A stretch of DNA of 64,000 nt, from the NCBI GenBank assembly GCA_004153385.1, contig SDAL01000002.1, forward strand, positions 62,001 through 126,000. The letters run 5' to 3'. The position numbers and the translations under genes were made by a program. Shown in pieces: positions 25,887-34,818 of this stretch (position 1 is its first letter; each line of letters opens with the position of its first letter). This DNA comes from Paracoccaceae bacterium. Its GTDB lineage: Bacteria; Pseudomonadota; Alphaproteobacteria; Rhodobacterales; Rhodobacteraceae. Under the pieces are notes generated by a model. It saw nothing but the letters and a program-made list of their open reading frames with translations, made no database searches and was not told the origin of the DNA.

Positions 25887-26447
25887 TCAGGCTTTATCCA
25901 AGCGGTGCCGGACCGGTTGCCGCACGGCCTGAAAAGTACCTGCTGCTGGCTGATGGCACGCAAGATCGGGAATAAGCAGCGTTTCATTCAGGTTTACCTG
26001 CCGCGCCAGCCAATGCAGATGGTCGCGACGAAATGCCAGACATCCCGCCGTTGGATAGCCTGCGCGGCGGCGTTGGTGCAAGAAAATGGCCGATCCTTTG
26101 CCAGCCACGGCCAAAGGAAAGTTCCAGCTTGTGAGCAGGATGATATCATAAAGCGGATCGGGGCGGCGCAAGGCTTCATGGCTGGCAGAAAACGGGGCGC
26201 GCACATGGTGGTTGTACTCGCGATGTGCGGGGTCGTCGCACCACAGATCGCGGGGGCCGATAGGGCGCGCCCATGATTGCGGGGGCGCCATACGGTCGGG
26301 ACGATACAGCATGCCGGTGATGCGCAGTGATGCGATAGGGGTGGCATTGTCGCCTTCGCGTTTGGTCTGCGACAGTCCGCCGCGTCCGATCAAAACCGGC
26401 AGGCAGCGGCCCCGTGCGATCACCCCTGTCGCGGTAAGGCGGATCAA
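25887..26447 (-). CDS. L,D-transpeptidase (YkuD) family protein
   Basis: A 186-residue protein with the YkuD catalytic signature: His124 in SAIFLHQ and Cys136 in YPTAGCLAF, spaced as in the HX11-17[S/T]XGC motif. L,D-transpeptidases cross-link peptidoglycan stems or attach lipoproteins. This one has no obvious signal peptide, as in the short YkuD-only group (ErfK/SrfK-like) common in alphaproteobacteria, so export is uncertain. The start is TTG at 26447, overlapping the ribA stop (TTGA), so translation is coupled. A flavin enzyme followed by a wall enzyme is an unexpected pairing and may be only positional. Confidence 0.82.
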   Translation of the reverse strand: MIRLTATGVIARGRCLPVLIGRGGLSQTKREGDNATPIASLRITGMLYRPDRMAPPQSWARPIGPRDLWCDDPAHREYNHHVRAPFSASHEALRRPDPLYDIILLTSWNFPLAVAGKGSAIFLHQRRRAGYPTAGCLAFRRDHLHWLARQVNLNETLLIPDLACHQPAAGTFQAVRQPVRHRLDKA

Positions 26448-27520
26448 AGTATATGCCCCGATTTCAAGGCCTTGATGGCAAGGTATTCGGCGTTGTGACG
26501 GCTAAGGCCAACCTTCAGCGGCACACGTTCCACAACCGAAATGCCGTGATCTTCTAGCATTTTGATCTTGGCGGGATTGTTGGTCAAAAGCCGCGTTTTC
26601 GAAAATCCGAGCTGTTTTAGCAAGGCCGCGCCGATCCGGAAATCCCGCTCGTCATCTTCGAACCCCAGACGGTGATTGGCCTCGACCGTATCGAAGCCCT
26701 GATCTTGCAGCGAATAGGCCCGCATCTTGTTGGCAAGGCCGATCCCGCGTCCCTCTTGGTTAAGGTAAAGCAGGATCCCCGCCCCCTCGGTGCCCATTTG
26801 ACGCAAGGCGGCATCCAGCTGCGGACCACAATCGCATTTGAGCGATCCCAACACGTCGCCGGTAAAACACGCGGAATGCAGGCGGGCCAGAACCGGCGCA
26901 TCGCGATCGGGCGAGCCGATCTCGATGGCATAATGTTCCTCCGCCCCGTCATCGGGACGGAAGATATGCAGCCGCCCCGCTTCCGAGGCACGCATCGGCA
27001 CACGCGCAGACGCCACAGTCTGAAGATGGCGTTCCGCCTGCACGCCGGTTTGCGCTTCATGCGCGGTGATCCCCGTCAGCCCGTCTGGCGGCGCGCCGGT
27101 GCTCACCAGAAGAGCCGCTGGCAGAAGATGCGCCGATTTGGCCAAAGCGATTGCCGCGCGTGCCACTGAGGCGTCGCCGTGGCGCAGTTCCTGCAGCGGT
27201 CCTTTCATCGGAATGCGCAAGTCATCCGCGGGATCGGCCAGCGCCTGTAGCCATGACAGGGGCGCATCTTGTGGGACACGGACCCGCGCCAGATCACCGT
27301 CATACACACGTGCTTTCAGGGTTTCCGCGCGTTTGGCGGTCAGCGCCAGACTGACCTCGCCGATATCGCGCAAGGCGGCCAGCCGCTCTGCGCTGAGCGT
27401 CTCGACCGCGACGGCGAGGGTGGACCCGTCAAGAATCACGGGCAGCCCCATGCGCAAATCCGCGCGGGCGCGATTGAGACGTTCGGCAGGGGTCGGCAAA
27501 AGCGGCAGCGCATGTGTCAT
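26444..27520 (-). CDS. ribA: GTP cyclohydrolase II with N-terminal DHBP-synthase-like domain
   Basis: A 358-residue protein. The C-terminal about 200 residues are GTP cyclohydrolase II, which opens GTP to 2,5-diamino-6-ribosylamino-pyrimidinone 5'-phosphate in riboflavin synthesis. Zinc ligands are Cys218, Cys229 and Cys231 (ACFTGDVLGSLKCDCG), and NQEGRGIGL follows. The N-terminal about 160 residues resemble the RibB half of bifunctional RibBA proteins. I do not see the DHBP synthase acid-rich loop, so this half is probably inactive, as in other RibBX/RibX-like fusions. It is divergent from cenR and coupled to the YkuD gene. Confidence 0.92.
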   Translation of the reverse strand: MTHALPLLPTPAERLNRARADLRMGLPVILDGSTLAVAVETLSAERLAALRDIGEVSLALTAKRAETLKARVYDGDLARVRVPQDAPLSWLQALADPADDLRIPMKGPLQELRHGDASVARAAIALAKSAHLLPAALLVSTGAPPDGLTGITAHEAQTGVQAERHLQTVASARVPMRASEAGRLHIFRPDDGAEEHYAIEIGSPDRDAPVLARLHSACFTGDVLGSLKCDCGPQLDAALRQMGTEGAGILLYLNQEGRGIGLANKMRAYSLQDQGFDTVEANHRLGFEDDERDFRIGAALLKQLGFSKTRLLTNNPAKIKMLEDHGISVVERVPLKVGLSRHNAEYLAIKALKSGHIL

Positions 27521-27709
27521 GGACGATCAGATAGCCTTGCTTGAAACAAATTGAAACATAAGAACGGTTTGCGACACGAGCGCGTGAGAAAGGTTTCACC
27601 CCCCTTGCCCCCGCATCATTTGGACCCAAGCTTAGACGGGACACAACATACAGGCCAGCCGGTTGCACATGCAAAATGTACAAGGCTCGCCCTGAACGGA
27701 GGCAAGAGA

Positions 27710-28396
27710 ATGGCAGGGTTGAAGAAAATCCTTCTGGTAGACGACGATACCGATCTGCGCGAGGCGCTGGCCGAGCAACTGGTGGCAACGGAGGATTTTG
27801 ACGTTTTCGAAGCGGGCTCCGGTGCGGAAGCCGTGGAGAAGGCCAAAGCCGGTCTTTATGATCTTGTGCTGTTGGATGTAGGGTTGCCGGATACGGACGG
27901 CCGCGAGCTGTGCAAGAAGCTGCGCAAGCAAGGGGTCAAATGTCCCGTCGTCATGCTGACAGGTCACGACACGGACGCCGATACGATCCTTGGTCTGGAT
28001 TCCGGCGCCAATGATTACATTACAAAACCGTTCAAGTTTCCGGTGCTTCTGGCACGTTTGCGGGCGCAACTTCGTACCCACGAGCAATCAGAAGACGCGG
28101 TTTTCCAGCTTGGTCCATATACGTTCAAGCCAGCGCAAAAGCTCTTGGTGGACGATAAGGACAAGAAGATCCGTCTGACGGAAAAAGAAACCAATATTCT
28201 GAAGTTCCTGTATCGCGCCCCCGATGGTGTCGTACCGCGCGACATCCTGTTGCACGAGGTATGGGGATACAACGCAGGCGTGACCACCCATACGCTTGAA
28301 ACCCACATCTACCGTTTGCGCCAGAAGATCGAGCCCGATCCTACCAACGCGCGGCTGCTGGTCACAGAATCGGGTGGCTATCGCCTGTCTGCGTAA
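27710..28396 (+). CDS. cenR: OmpR-type response regulator, CenR-like
   Basis: A 228-residue two-component regulator. The receiver domain has the acidic pocket DDD (residues 11-13), phospho-acceptor Asp56 in LLDVGLPD and Lys in KPFKF. The C-terminal winged-helix DNA-binding domain (about 130-228) includes EVWGYNAGVTTHTLETHIYRLR. The match to Caulobacter CenR as I remember it is very close along the whole length, including HEQSEDAVFQLGPYTF. CenK-CenR controls cell-envelope integrity in alphaproteobacteria and is often essential. ATG 27710 follows ACGGAGGCAAGAGA. No histidine kinase gene is adjacent, so the kinase is encoded elsewhere. Confidence 0.92.
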   Translation: MAGLKKILLVDDDTDLREALAEQLVATEDFDVFEAGSGAEAVEKAKAGLYDLVLLDVGLPDTDGRELCKKLRKQGVKCPVVMLTGHDTDADTILGLDSGANDYITKPFKFPVLLARLRAQLRTHEQSEDAVFQLGPYTFKPAQKLLVDDKDKKIRLTEKETNILKFLYRAPDGVVPRDILLHEVWGYNAGVTTHTLETHIYRLRQKIEPDPTNARLLVTESGGYRLSA

Positions 28397-28412
28397 GCAC
28401 TGCACCAAACCG

Positions 28413-28442
28413 CCCCCGCCCTGAACCGGCGGGGGTTTTTAT
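28413..28442 (+). terminator. Rho-independent terminator after cenR
   Basis: CCCCCGCC pairs with GGCGGGGG across a seven-base loop, followed by TTTTTAT. It overlaps the stop codon of the convergent unknown gene. Confidence 0.85.
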
Positions 28443-29437
28443 TTGCCTTTGGACAGGTGGGGATGTGTTTTGCCCATTCCCAGCGTCATATCCATGCAAA
28501 GCGGCGCACTGAGCGGTGTGCCTGCATCGCGGATTTTCTGTAGCCGCGCTTTGAAATCGGCGGCATCCTTGATGTAGGGAAGCATCGGGATCACATGCAC
28601 GGATACCTCGCTCGGGGCCGATGGGCCCAGCAAACGGTCCATGACCTCTGCGGGGTCGTCTTGGGGATGGCGTATCACCCAGTTGATCGTCTGGTTGAGG
28701 ATATTGGCAGGGCGGCTTCGCTGTTTTTGTTTGGCGCTGCGGTCCTGCCATTCCAGATCGCTTTCGTCTTCCTGCGTGACCAGCCGCGTTGCGGCAAAGC
28801 TGCTTTCACGGATTTCGTTGAACACGGTCAGGGCATTGCGGAAACGCTGCGACTGGGCCAGCGGGTAAATTTGCGAAAACTGCGGAACCTCGCAATAATT
28901 CAACCGGTTGAGAGATACACCAGCCGTGCCGACCCAAGCCATCAGCAGGTCGAGCCCCTCTCTGGGCAGGGGCGCAAACCGGGTTGGCGCATCATCCGTT
29001 TCTGACAGCAGCGTAAAACCGCCTGCGGCATCGCCGACCACGGTCGCATTATTGAGCCTGCGGATCAGGGGTTCGAAATACAGCCGCTGGTCAGCGGTTG
29101 GATCCCCGTTCACGCGGTTGGCCGACGAAGGCTTGTCGTCACGTGTAAGGTTCCGGTCCGATATCCGCAGTTGATTGTCTTTTTGGGCGTAGCGCAGTTG
29201 CAGCCCGTCCCAATAGGCATCGCAATGATTATGTTCGCGGCACATATCTGCATCCGGCTGAAAAACCGATGCATAGGTGACGGTGATCGTCGGTCCGTCG
29301 ATTTGCAAATGGATATACCGCGGGGTTGCGGCTTCCGTGTCGATGATCGGTGTGGCCAGCAAGAAACCGCCATCCGGCAGCGCCATGGCTGCGCGTGCAG
29401 TAAGCAAACAAAACACTAGGATGGGTAAAAGGCGCAT
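28439..29437 (-). CDS. Exported hypothetical protein
   Basis: A 332-residue protein with a clear signal peptide (LLPILVFCLLTARAAMA before LPDGG). The mature protein is soluble and mixed alpha/beta. It includes a Cys-rich spot around CREHNHCDAYWDG (about residue 70) that could hold a disulfide, a charged linker with repeated K/R/Q (about 225-250), and a C-terminal stretch with Cys (LSAPLCMDMTLGMG). I do not recognise a family. It is probably periplasmic or extracellular. GGATTACATTG precedes the ATG at 29437. A TTG at 29440 is less likely. It converges on cenR. Confidence 0.7.
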   Translation of the reverse strand: MRLLPILVFCLLTARAAMALPDGGFLLATPIIDTEAATPRYIHLQIDGPTITVTYASVFQPDADMCREHNHCDAYWDGLQLRYAQKDNQLRISDRNLTRDDKPSSANRVNGDPTADQRLYFEPLIRRLNNATVVGDAAGGFTLLSETDDAPTRFAPLPREGLDLLMAWVGTAGVSLNRLNYCEVPQFSQIYPLAQSQRFRNALTVFNEIRESSFAATRLVTQEDESDLEWQDRSAKQKQRSRPANILNQTINWVIRHPQDDPAEVMDRLLGPSAPSEVSVHVIPMLPYIKDAADFKARLQKIRDAGTPLSAPLCMDMTLGMGKTHPHLSKGK

Positions 29438-29521
29438 CAATGTAATCCGGATTATGCTCCTTGTCCTAAACCGTCGCTATTGCGCCGCGCAAGGGGGGAG
29501 CGGCGTTTTGCGCAAACCGTA

Positions 29522-29866
29522 TCAGACGTGGGGAAAAATTTCATCCTCAGCACTCTCCAGATCGATCCCGAGCGCATTGGCACCTTCTTCGAGATGATCG
29601 GCCAGAACCGGATTGTCGAGCAGGTAGTCCTCTGTCGGAACGGTGGCTTCGGTGCGGGCCATGGAGACGGCTTCGTCGAACTCTTCCGGCTCGAAAGTGT
29701 CACGCCCGATCCACATCACCGCAGTCAGTTCGGCCTTTTCATCGTCATTCATCGCCGCAATCAGGCCGCGCAATTCGCGCGCCTTGCCGGATCCGGGGAT
29801 GCCGGCCTCGTATTTGCGGGCACGGATGATAACGGTGGCCAGTTTTCCAGAAGATAGACTCATCAT
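29522..29866 (-). CDS. DUF3775 domain-containing protein
   Basis: A 114-residue small soluble acidic protein matching the DUF3775 family: an N-terminal KLATVIIRARKYEA segment, then AMNDDEKAELTAVMWIGRDTF and a C-terminal acidic tail (LESAEDEIFPHV). The family is widespread in alphaproteobacteria and has no known function. GGAGGGTTGTGTC lies upstream of the ATG at 29866. An upstream in-frame start at 29932 has no ribosome site. It lies about 100 bases downstream of rmuC, with a small hairpin in between, so it may be separately transcribed. Confidence 0.83.
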   Translation of the reverse strand: MMSLSSGKLATVIIRARKYEAGIPGSGKARELRGLIAAMNDDEKAELTAVMWIGRDTFEPEEFDEAVSMARTEATVPTEDYLLDNPVLADHLEEGANALGIDLESAEDEIFPHV

Positions 29867-29964
29867 GACACAACCCTCCATTTGCAGGATATCGTGCGCC
29901 AAAGGCGGGGCTGATACAAGCATTGTGTGCAAGCATTGGCCCGCAGCAGCGCCGCCGCTGCGGA

Positions 29965-31455
29965 TCAGATGTCGTTATGCTCGGCCAATGCCGTGACCGC
30001 TCGGGCCTGATTTTCAACCAGATCGGGCGGATCAAGGCTGTTTTCTTCGGTCACAACACCCATGGTTTCAAACTTGCGTGCCGATGGCAGCACGCGCCCC
30101 TCAAGCGAGCCTACCGCACGGTTATAACTGTCGACCGAGCGGGTCAGTGCCTTGCCAACGGCGTCGATATGCCCGCCAAAGGTTTTCAGCCTGTCGTAAA
30201 GCTCCTTGGCGGTTTTTTGCACCTCGATCGCGTTCTTGGCCATCTTCTCTTGCTGCCAGCCATAAGCGATCGCCTTGACCAAGGCCATCAATGTGGTCGG
30301 GCTGGCAATCAGGATCTTGTTTTCGAACGCATATTCGATAAGTCCGGGATCGGCCTCGGCGGCGGCGGCCACGAATGTCTCGCCGGGAATAAACATCACC
30401 ACGAAATCGGGCGTGCCGAGGATTTTATCCTGATAGGCCTTGGACGACAGCATCCGGACATGCTCGCGCATCTGTTTGGCGTGGCGTGCCAGATGGGTGG
30501 TCTGCTGCTCGGGCGTTTCGGCCTCAAGCGCATCAAGATAACCTTCAAGCGGGGTTTTCGCATCCACCACGATCGTGCGTCCGCCGGGCAGTTTGACCAC
30601 CGCATCGGGACGGCGCGCGCCATCGTCGGTGTTCACGTGATGCTCCAGCAGGAAATCCACATTTTCGGCCATACCCGCCATTTCGAACACTTGGCGCAGC
30701 TGCATCTCGCCCCAGCGGCCCCGTGTCTTGGGGGCGCGCAACGCCTGAACAAGGCGGCGGGTTTCCTGACCCAGATGTGCCTGACCCTCTGCCAGATGTT
30801 TTACCTGCTCCTGAATCGCGCCGTAGGCTTCGGTCCGGTTCTTCTCCATCTCGCGGATCTGTTCGTCGAACCGGCCCAAACGCTCGTGCAACGGTTTGAC
30901 CAGATGTTCGATGGCGTGGCGGCGCTGGTCCAGTTCCTCTTGCGCGCTTTTGCGGTGCGTGTTGAAGCGTTCGCTGACCAGCTTCAAAAACGCATCCGTG
31001 TTCTTTTGCAATACGCCACTGGCGACGGTGGAAAACCGGTCTTCGATCTCTGCCTTCATGCCGCGCAATTCTTCCAGACGGGCCTTGTGCTCCCGCTCGA
31101 GGCTTTCATAGGCCTGCTGCGCCTGAACACGTCCGCGGTATTCGTCGTTCAACGCATCGCGCAATTCATCGGCCTGATCCTCCAGCGCGTCCACCCGTTC
31201 AATACGGGCTTGGGCCGCAGACAGCTGCGGGCGCAGGCGGTGGGCCTCGTCGCGCCATGCATGGGCCTCGTGCAGCTGGGCATGGGCATGCTGCAATTCG
31301 GTGGAAAGCCGCGACAGATCGGCCAGATCCTGCGCCTGACGCCCTTTGGTGCGTATCAGGGCCACCGCGCAAAACGCCCCCACTGAGGTTGCCGCCAGCG
31401 CCCAAAGTGCAACCGGATCGGACCAGTTTACGGATATGATGCCAGACGCAATCAT
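29965..31455 (-). CDS. rmuC: DNA recombination protein RmuC
   Basis: A 496-residue protein of the RmuC family, linked in E. coli to suppression of inversions at short inverted repeats. An N-terminal membrane segment (about residues 15-37) is followed by a long coiled coil (about 45-200). The RmuC nuclease-like domain (about 225-430) carries RGRWGEMQLRQVFEMAGM and the VDAKTPLEGYLDAL motif, whose Asp-Ala-Lys fits a PD-(D/E)XK core. The ATG at 31455 overlaps the mutL stop (ATGA), so the two DNA-maintenance genes are co-translated. Confidence 0.92.
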   Translation of the reverse strand: MIASGIISVNWSDPVALWALAATSVGAFCAVALIRTKGRQAQDLADLSRLSTELQHAHAQLHEAHAWRDEAHRLRPQLSAAQARIERVDALEDQADELRDALNDEYRGRVQAQQAYESLEREHKARLEELRGMKAEIEDRFSTVASGVLQKNTDAFLKLVSERFNTHRKSAQEELDQRRHAIEHLVKPLHERLGRFDEQIREMEKNRTEAYGAIQEQVKHLAEGQAHLGQETRRLVQALRAPKTRGRWGEMQLRQVFEMAGMAENVDFLLEHHVNTDDGARRPDAVVKLPGGRTIVVDAKTPLEGYLDALEAETPEQQTTHLARHAKQMREHVRMLSSKAYQDKILGTPDFVVMFIPGETFVAAAAEADPGLIEYAFENKILIASPTTLMALVKAIAYGWQQEKMAKNAIEVQKTAKELYDRLKTFGGHIDAVGKALTRSVDSYNRAVGSLEGRVLPSARKFETMGVVTEENSLDPPDLVENQARAVTALAEHNDI

Positions 31456-33413
31456 GTGCGGCCAAACAACCTTTCGATATCTGCGAGCTGCAGCTCGACA
31501 TAGGTGGGGCGGCCGTGGTTGCACTGGCCGGAATGCGGGGTGGCTTCCATCTCGCGTAGCAGGGCGTTCATTTCCTCTATGCGCATCTGCCGGCCCGACC
31601 TGATCGAGCCGTGGCATGCCATCCGGCTTAGCACCGCCTCTATCTTGGCCTGCACAAGCTGGCTGTCGCCCAGATCGCACAATTCATCCAGCACATCGCG
31701 TAGCAGGGTCGCGGCGTTGATTTCGCCCAGTATCGCAGGGGTTTCGCGCACAGCCACGGCATTGCCGCCAAATTCCTCGACCCCAAGGCCCAGCTTGGCC
31801 AAAGTCTCTGCATGTTCCAGTATCAGTGCTGCATCGCCGGCAGATAACTCCACGATTTCGGGGATCAACAGGGCCTGCGCGGGCACGCCATTCTGCGCCA
31901 TCAGACGTTTGAGTTTTTCATAGACCAGCCGTTCATGGGCGGCATGCTGATCTACCACAATCATACCGCGATCCGTCTGGGCCACGATGTAGTTTTCGTG
32001 CAGTTGCGCGCGGGCGGCCCCCAAGGGGCGCGCGGTCAGATCGGGCGGTATGGCCGCAGTTTCGGCGCGCGCGGCGGGGGTGTGAAAGCCGTCGTGCGTA
32101 GCGGTGGGCCAGCTTTCGCCAAAGCCCTGCGGGGCCGAAAGGTCTGTGCCGAAATGCGACTGAACCGGTGCCGCGGGATAGGCCGGGGCGGGGCGGTAGT
32201 CCGTGGCGGGTGTTTGGGCGTGATAGGCCGCGCGCGTGGCCCCAAGGCTGGGCCTGTCCATCTGGTAGACCCGTGCCCTGTCGTGCGGGGCGGCGGCGGG
32301 CTCTAGCGGTGTTTCGGGGCGAAAGGCGCGTAATGTGTCATCTGCCACAGTGGTCGAGGCACGATGGCCTACCTCCCCCAGCGCGCCGCGCAGTCCCGAT
32401 ACGATCAGTCCGCGTACGGCCTGCGCCTCGCGAAAGCGAACCTCTGCCTTGGCGGGATGGACGTTCACATCCACCCGTTCGGGGTCGCAGGTGATAAACA
32501 GCGCGGCGGCCGGATGGCGTTCGCGCGAGAGAAAATCCATATAGGCCGCGCGCAAGGCACCGATCAGCGCACGGTCGCGGACGGGTCGATTGTTCACAAA
32601 CAGGAACTGCTCCACCGCAGCCCCGCGCGAATAGGTGGGCAGGGCGGCATAGCCCGTCAGGCGAATACCGTCGCGTTCTGCATCAATCGCGATGGCATTA
32701 TCGGCAAACTGGCGCCCGATGACCCGCGCCAGCCGCATGGCCAGCGCATCGAACATCTCGCCCTGCTCGGCATCGGCGCGAAATATCTCGCGCTCGCGGG
32801 CAGGATCACTCACGTCGCGCACCACAAAGCTGATCTTTGGCTCGGCCATTGCAAGGCGCTTGATCACGTCGGAAATCGCCTGCGCCTCGGCGCGGTCCGT
32901 GCGCATGAATTTCAGCCGTGCGGGGGTGGCATGGAACAGATCGCGCAGCTCCACAACCGTGCCACGGTTGAGGGCCGCCGGTTTGACCGCCCCGATGCGT
33001 CCCCCCGTCACGCTGATCGTGACCGCCTCGAAGCCTTCGGCCCGCGAGGTGATCGACAACCGGCCCACCGCCCCGAGCGAGGGAAGAGCCTCGCCGCGAA
33101 ATCCGAATGTGTGAATGTTGAGCAGGTCAGAGCCGTCGATCTTGGAGGTCGCGTGGCGCGACAGCGCAAGAGGCAGATCCTCGTGGGTCATACCGCAGCC
33201 GTCATCGCTGACGCGGATCAGCGTCTTGCCACCTTGGGCATAGGCCACCTCGATGCGCCGCGCTCCGGCATCGATCGAGTTCTCGACCAGTTCCTTGACA
33301 GCGCTTGAGGGACGTTCGACCACCTCGCCTGCCGCAATGCGGTTGGCGGCGGCGTCATCCAGTTGCCGGATGACCGGACGATGGGTGCGGATGTTGGGGT
33401 CTTGGGCGTTCAT
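31452..33413 (-). CDS. mutL: DNA mismatch repair protein MutL
   Basis: A 653-residue mismatch-repair ATPase. The N-terminal GHKL domain has the motifs ELVENSIDAGA, SDDGCGM and TFGFRGEALPSLG (about residues 38-110). A proline/alanine-rich linker (about 350-460) leads to the C-terminal dimerisation domain. There VVDQHAAHERLVYE matches the endonuclease motif DQHA(X)2E(X)4E, so this is the nicking type of MutL found in bacteria that lack MutH. Length is normal for alphaproteobacteria. It overlaps rmuC by four bases, and a hairpin separates it from the upstream protease genes. Confidence 0.96.
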   Translation of the reverse strand: MNAQDPNIRTHRPVIRQLDDAAANRIAAGEVVERPSSAVKELVENSIDAGARRIEVAYAQGGKTLIRVSDDGCGMTHEDLPLALSRHATSKIDGSDLLNIHTFGFRGEALPSLGAVGRLSITSRAEGFEAVTISVTGGRIGAVKPAALNRGTVVELRDLFHATPARLKFMRTDRAEAQAISDVIKRLAMAEPKISFVVRDVSDPAREREIFRADAEQGEMFDALAMRLARVIGRQFADNAIAIDAERDGIRLTGYAALPTYSRGAAVEQFLFVNNRPVRDRALIGALRAAYMDFLSRERHPAAALFITCDPERVDVNVHPAKAEVRFREAQAVRGLIVSGLRGALGEVGHRASTTVADDTLRAFRPETPLEPAAAPHDRARVYQMDRPSLGATRAAYHAQTPATDYRPAPAYPAAPVQSHFGTDLSAPQGFGESWPTATHDGFHTPAARAETAAIPPDLTARPLGAARAQLHENYIVAQTDRGMIVVDQHAAHERLVYEKLKRLMAQNGVPAQALLIPEIVELSAGDAALILEHAETLAKLGLGVEEFGGNAVAVRETPAILGEINAATLLRDVLDELCDLGDSQLVQAKIEAVLSRMACHGSIRSGRQMRIEEMNALLREMEATPHSGQCNHGRPTYVELQLADIERLFGRT

Positions 33414-33434
33414 GCCACCAAACCTAGCATAGCC

Positions 33435-33468
33435 AAAGCGCGACCGAAACGGGTTCAGTCGCGCTTTT
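33435..33468. terminator. Perfect hairpin between the M16 protease gene and mutL
   Basis: AAAGCGCGAC pairs with GTCGCGCTTT (ten bases, 13-base loop). Read on the minus strand it follows the M16 stop at 33517 and ends in a short TTT. Confidence 0.6.
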
Positions 33469-33516
33469 CAGTGGATAACTGGGGTTTCAGATGCCCCGGC
33501 CGGGGGTAGGCCGGTG

Positions 33517-34818
33517 TCAGTCCAGCCCTTCTGGCTGACCCACCACCACAAAGCGTAAATCATCCACATCCATCAGGCGCTTGGCCACGCGCCTGATGTC
33601 GTCTTTCGTCACGGCGGTGATCTTGTCATTGCGGGTGTTGATGTAATCCATCGGCATATCCGACAGCTGCATGCCCGCAAGAATCGCGGCAATCTGGCCG
33701 TTCCCGTCGAATCGTAGCGGGTAGGCACCGGTCAGATAGGTTTTCGCATCCTCGAGTTCCTTGTCGCTGACCGTGCCAGTGGCGGCCTTGGCCCATTCGT
33801 CGCGTACCACATCGATCGCCTCGGCGGCTTTCGCATTGGCCGACGCGAAGCTGCCTTGCCATGTCTTGGCCAGATCCTTGTCCACCAGCGAGGTATAGAT
33901 GCCGTAGGTCAGGCCACGCTGTTCGCGCACCTGTTCCATCAGCCGCGAGGAAAAGCCGCCCGCGCCGACAATCTGGTTCAGAACGAAGGCTGCAAAGAAA
34001 TCGGGATCGTCCATCCCGATACCCTTCTGGCCGAAAATCACCACCGATTGCGGGGTGTCGAAATCGACAGTGGTCACGCCACCTGTCAGTTCGACCTTGG
34101 CGGCAGGCGGCATCTGGGCGCCGGTCTCTGGCAGATCGCCAAGCAGACGGTCCAGCATGGGGGCCAGTTCTTCGGCGGTGATGTCGCCCACGGCGGAAAT
34201 CACCATCCGGTCCTTGCTCATCACACGGGTCTTGGCGTCGAACATATCCTCGCGGGTGAGGGCGGCAACGGTCTCGGCGGTGCCGTTGATCGAACTGCCA
34301 TAGGGGTGATCGCCATAGGCCAGCTTTGCGAAAGTGCGGCTGGCCACAGTGGACGGATCCTGCGCGTTGGAGGCGATGATGGATTGCACCTGACCGCGCA
34401 CCCGATCCACGGCCGATTGGTCAAAGCGCGGGTTGATCAGCGCCTGCCGCAATAACTCCACCGCCGCATCGCGATTTTCGCTCAGCATGCTTGCGCTGAT
34501 GGTCAGACTGTCATCGTTGACATCAAAGCCGAAATTGGCGGCCAGCCGCTCTTCATGGGCTGCGAAATCCTGCGCGGACATATCGCCTGCGCCTTCCTCA
34601 AGTGTGGCAGCCATCAGGTTGATCGCGCCGCGCTTGCCTTCCGCATCAAGGCTCGCCCCGCCCTTGAAGCTGATCTGGAGCGCGGTGAAGGGGATGTCAT
34701 GGGCTTCCACCAGCCATGCGTCCAGCCCGCCGGGTGTTGTGACGTCCTGAATGTCCAATGCGCGGGCGGGAAGCGATAACGTCAGCGCGAAAAGACTTGC
34801 AAGTAGCAGCCGGATCAT
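33517..34818 (-). CDS. M16 family peptidase-like protein, inactive-type subunit
   Basis: A 433-residue exported protein (signal peptide LLASLFALTLSLPARA). It has the M16B (insulinase/processing peptidase) double-domain layout. The zinc motif HXXEH is absent: the equivalent helix reads INLMAATLEEG. The C-terminal half keeps the R/Y-type region (GGFSSRLMEQVREQRGLTYGIYT) that completes substrate binding in the partner's active site. This is the non-catalytic partner seen in two-gene bacterial M16B pairs. Its start overlaps the stop of the catalytic gene (ATGA). It is probably periplasmic. Confidence 0.9.
   Translation of the reverse strand: MIRLLLASLFALTLSLPARALDIQDVTTPGGLDAWLVEAHDIPFTALQISFKGGASLDAEGKRGAINLMAATLEEGAGDMSAQDFAAHEERLAANFGFDVNDDSLTISASMLSENRDAAVELLRQALINPRFDQSAVDRVRGQVQSIIASNAQDPSTVASRTFAKLAYGDHPYGSSINGTAETVAALTREDMFDAKTRVMSKDRMVISAVGDITAEELAPMLDRLLGDLPETGAQMPPAAKVELTGGVTTVDFDTPQSVVIFGQKGIGMDDPDFFAAFVLNQIVGAGGFSSRLMEQVREQRGLTYGIYTSLVDKDLAKTWQGSFASANAKAAEAIDVVRDEWAKAATGTVSDKELEDAKTYLTGAYPLRFDGNGQIAAILAGMQLSDMPMDYINTRNDKITAVTKDDIRRVAKRLMDVDDLRFVVVGQPEGLD

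Noticed and set aside
29923-33308. Plus-strand frames opposite rmuC and mutL
   Set aside because: Both minus-strand genes carry full catalytic motifs, and the opposing frames lack motifs and ribosome sites.
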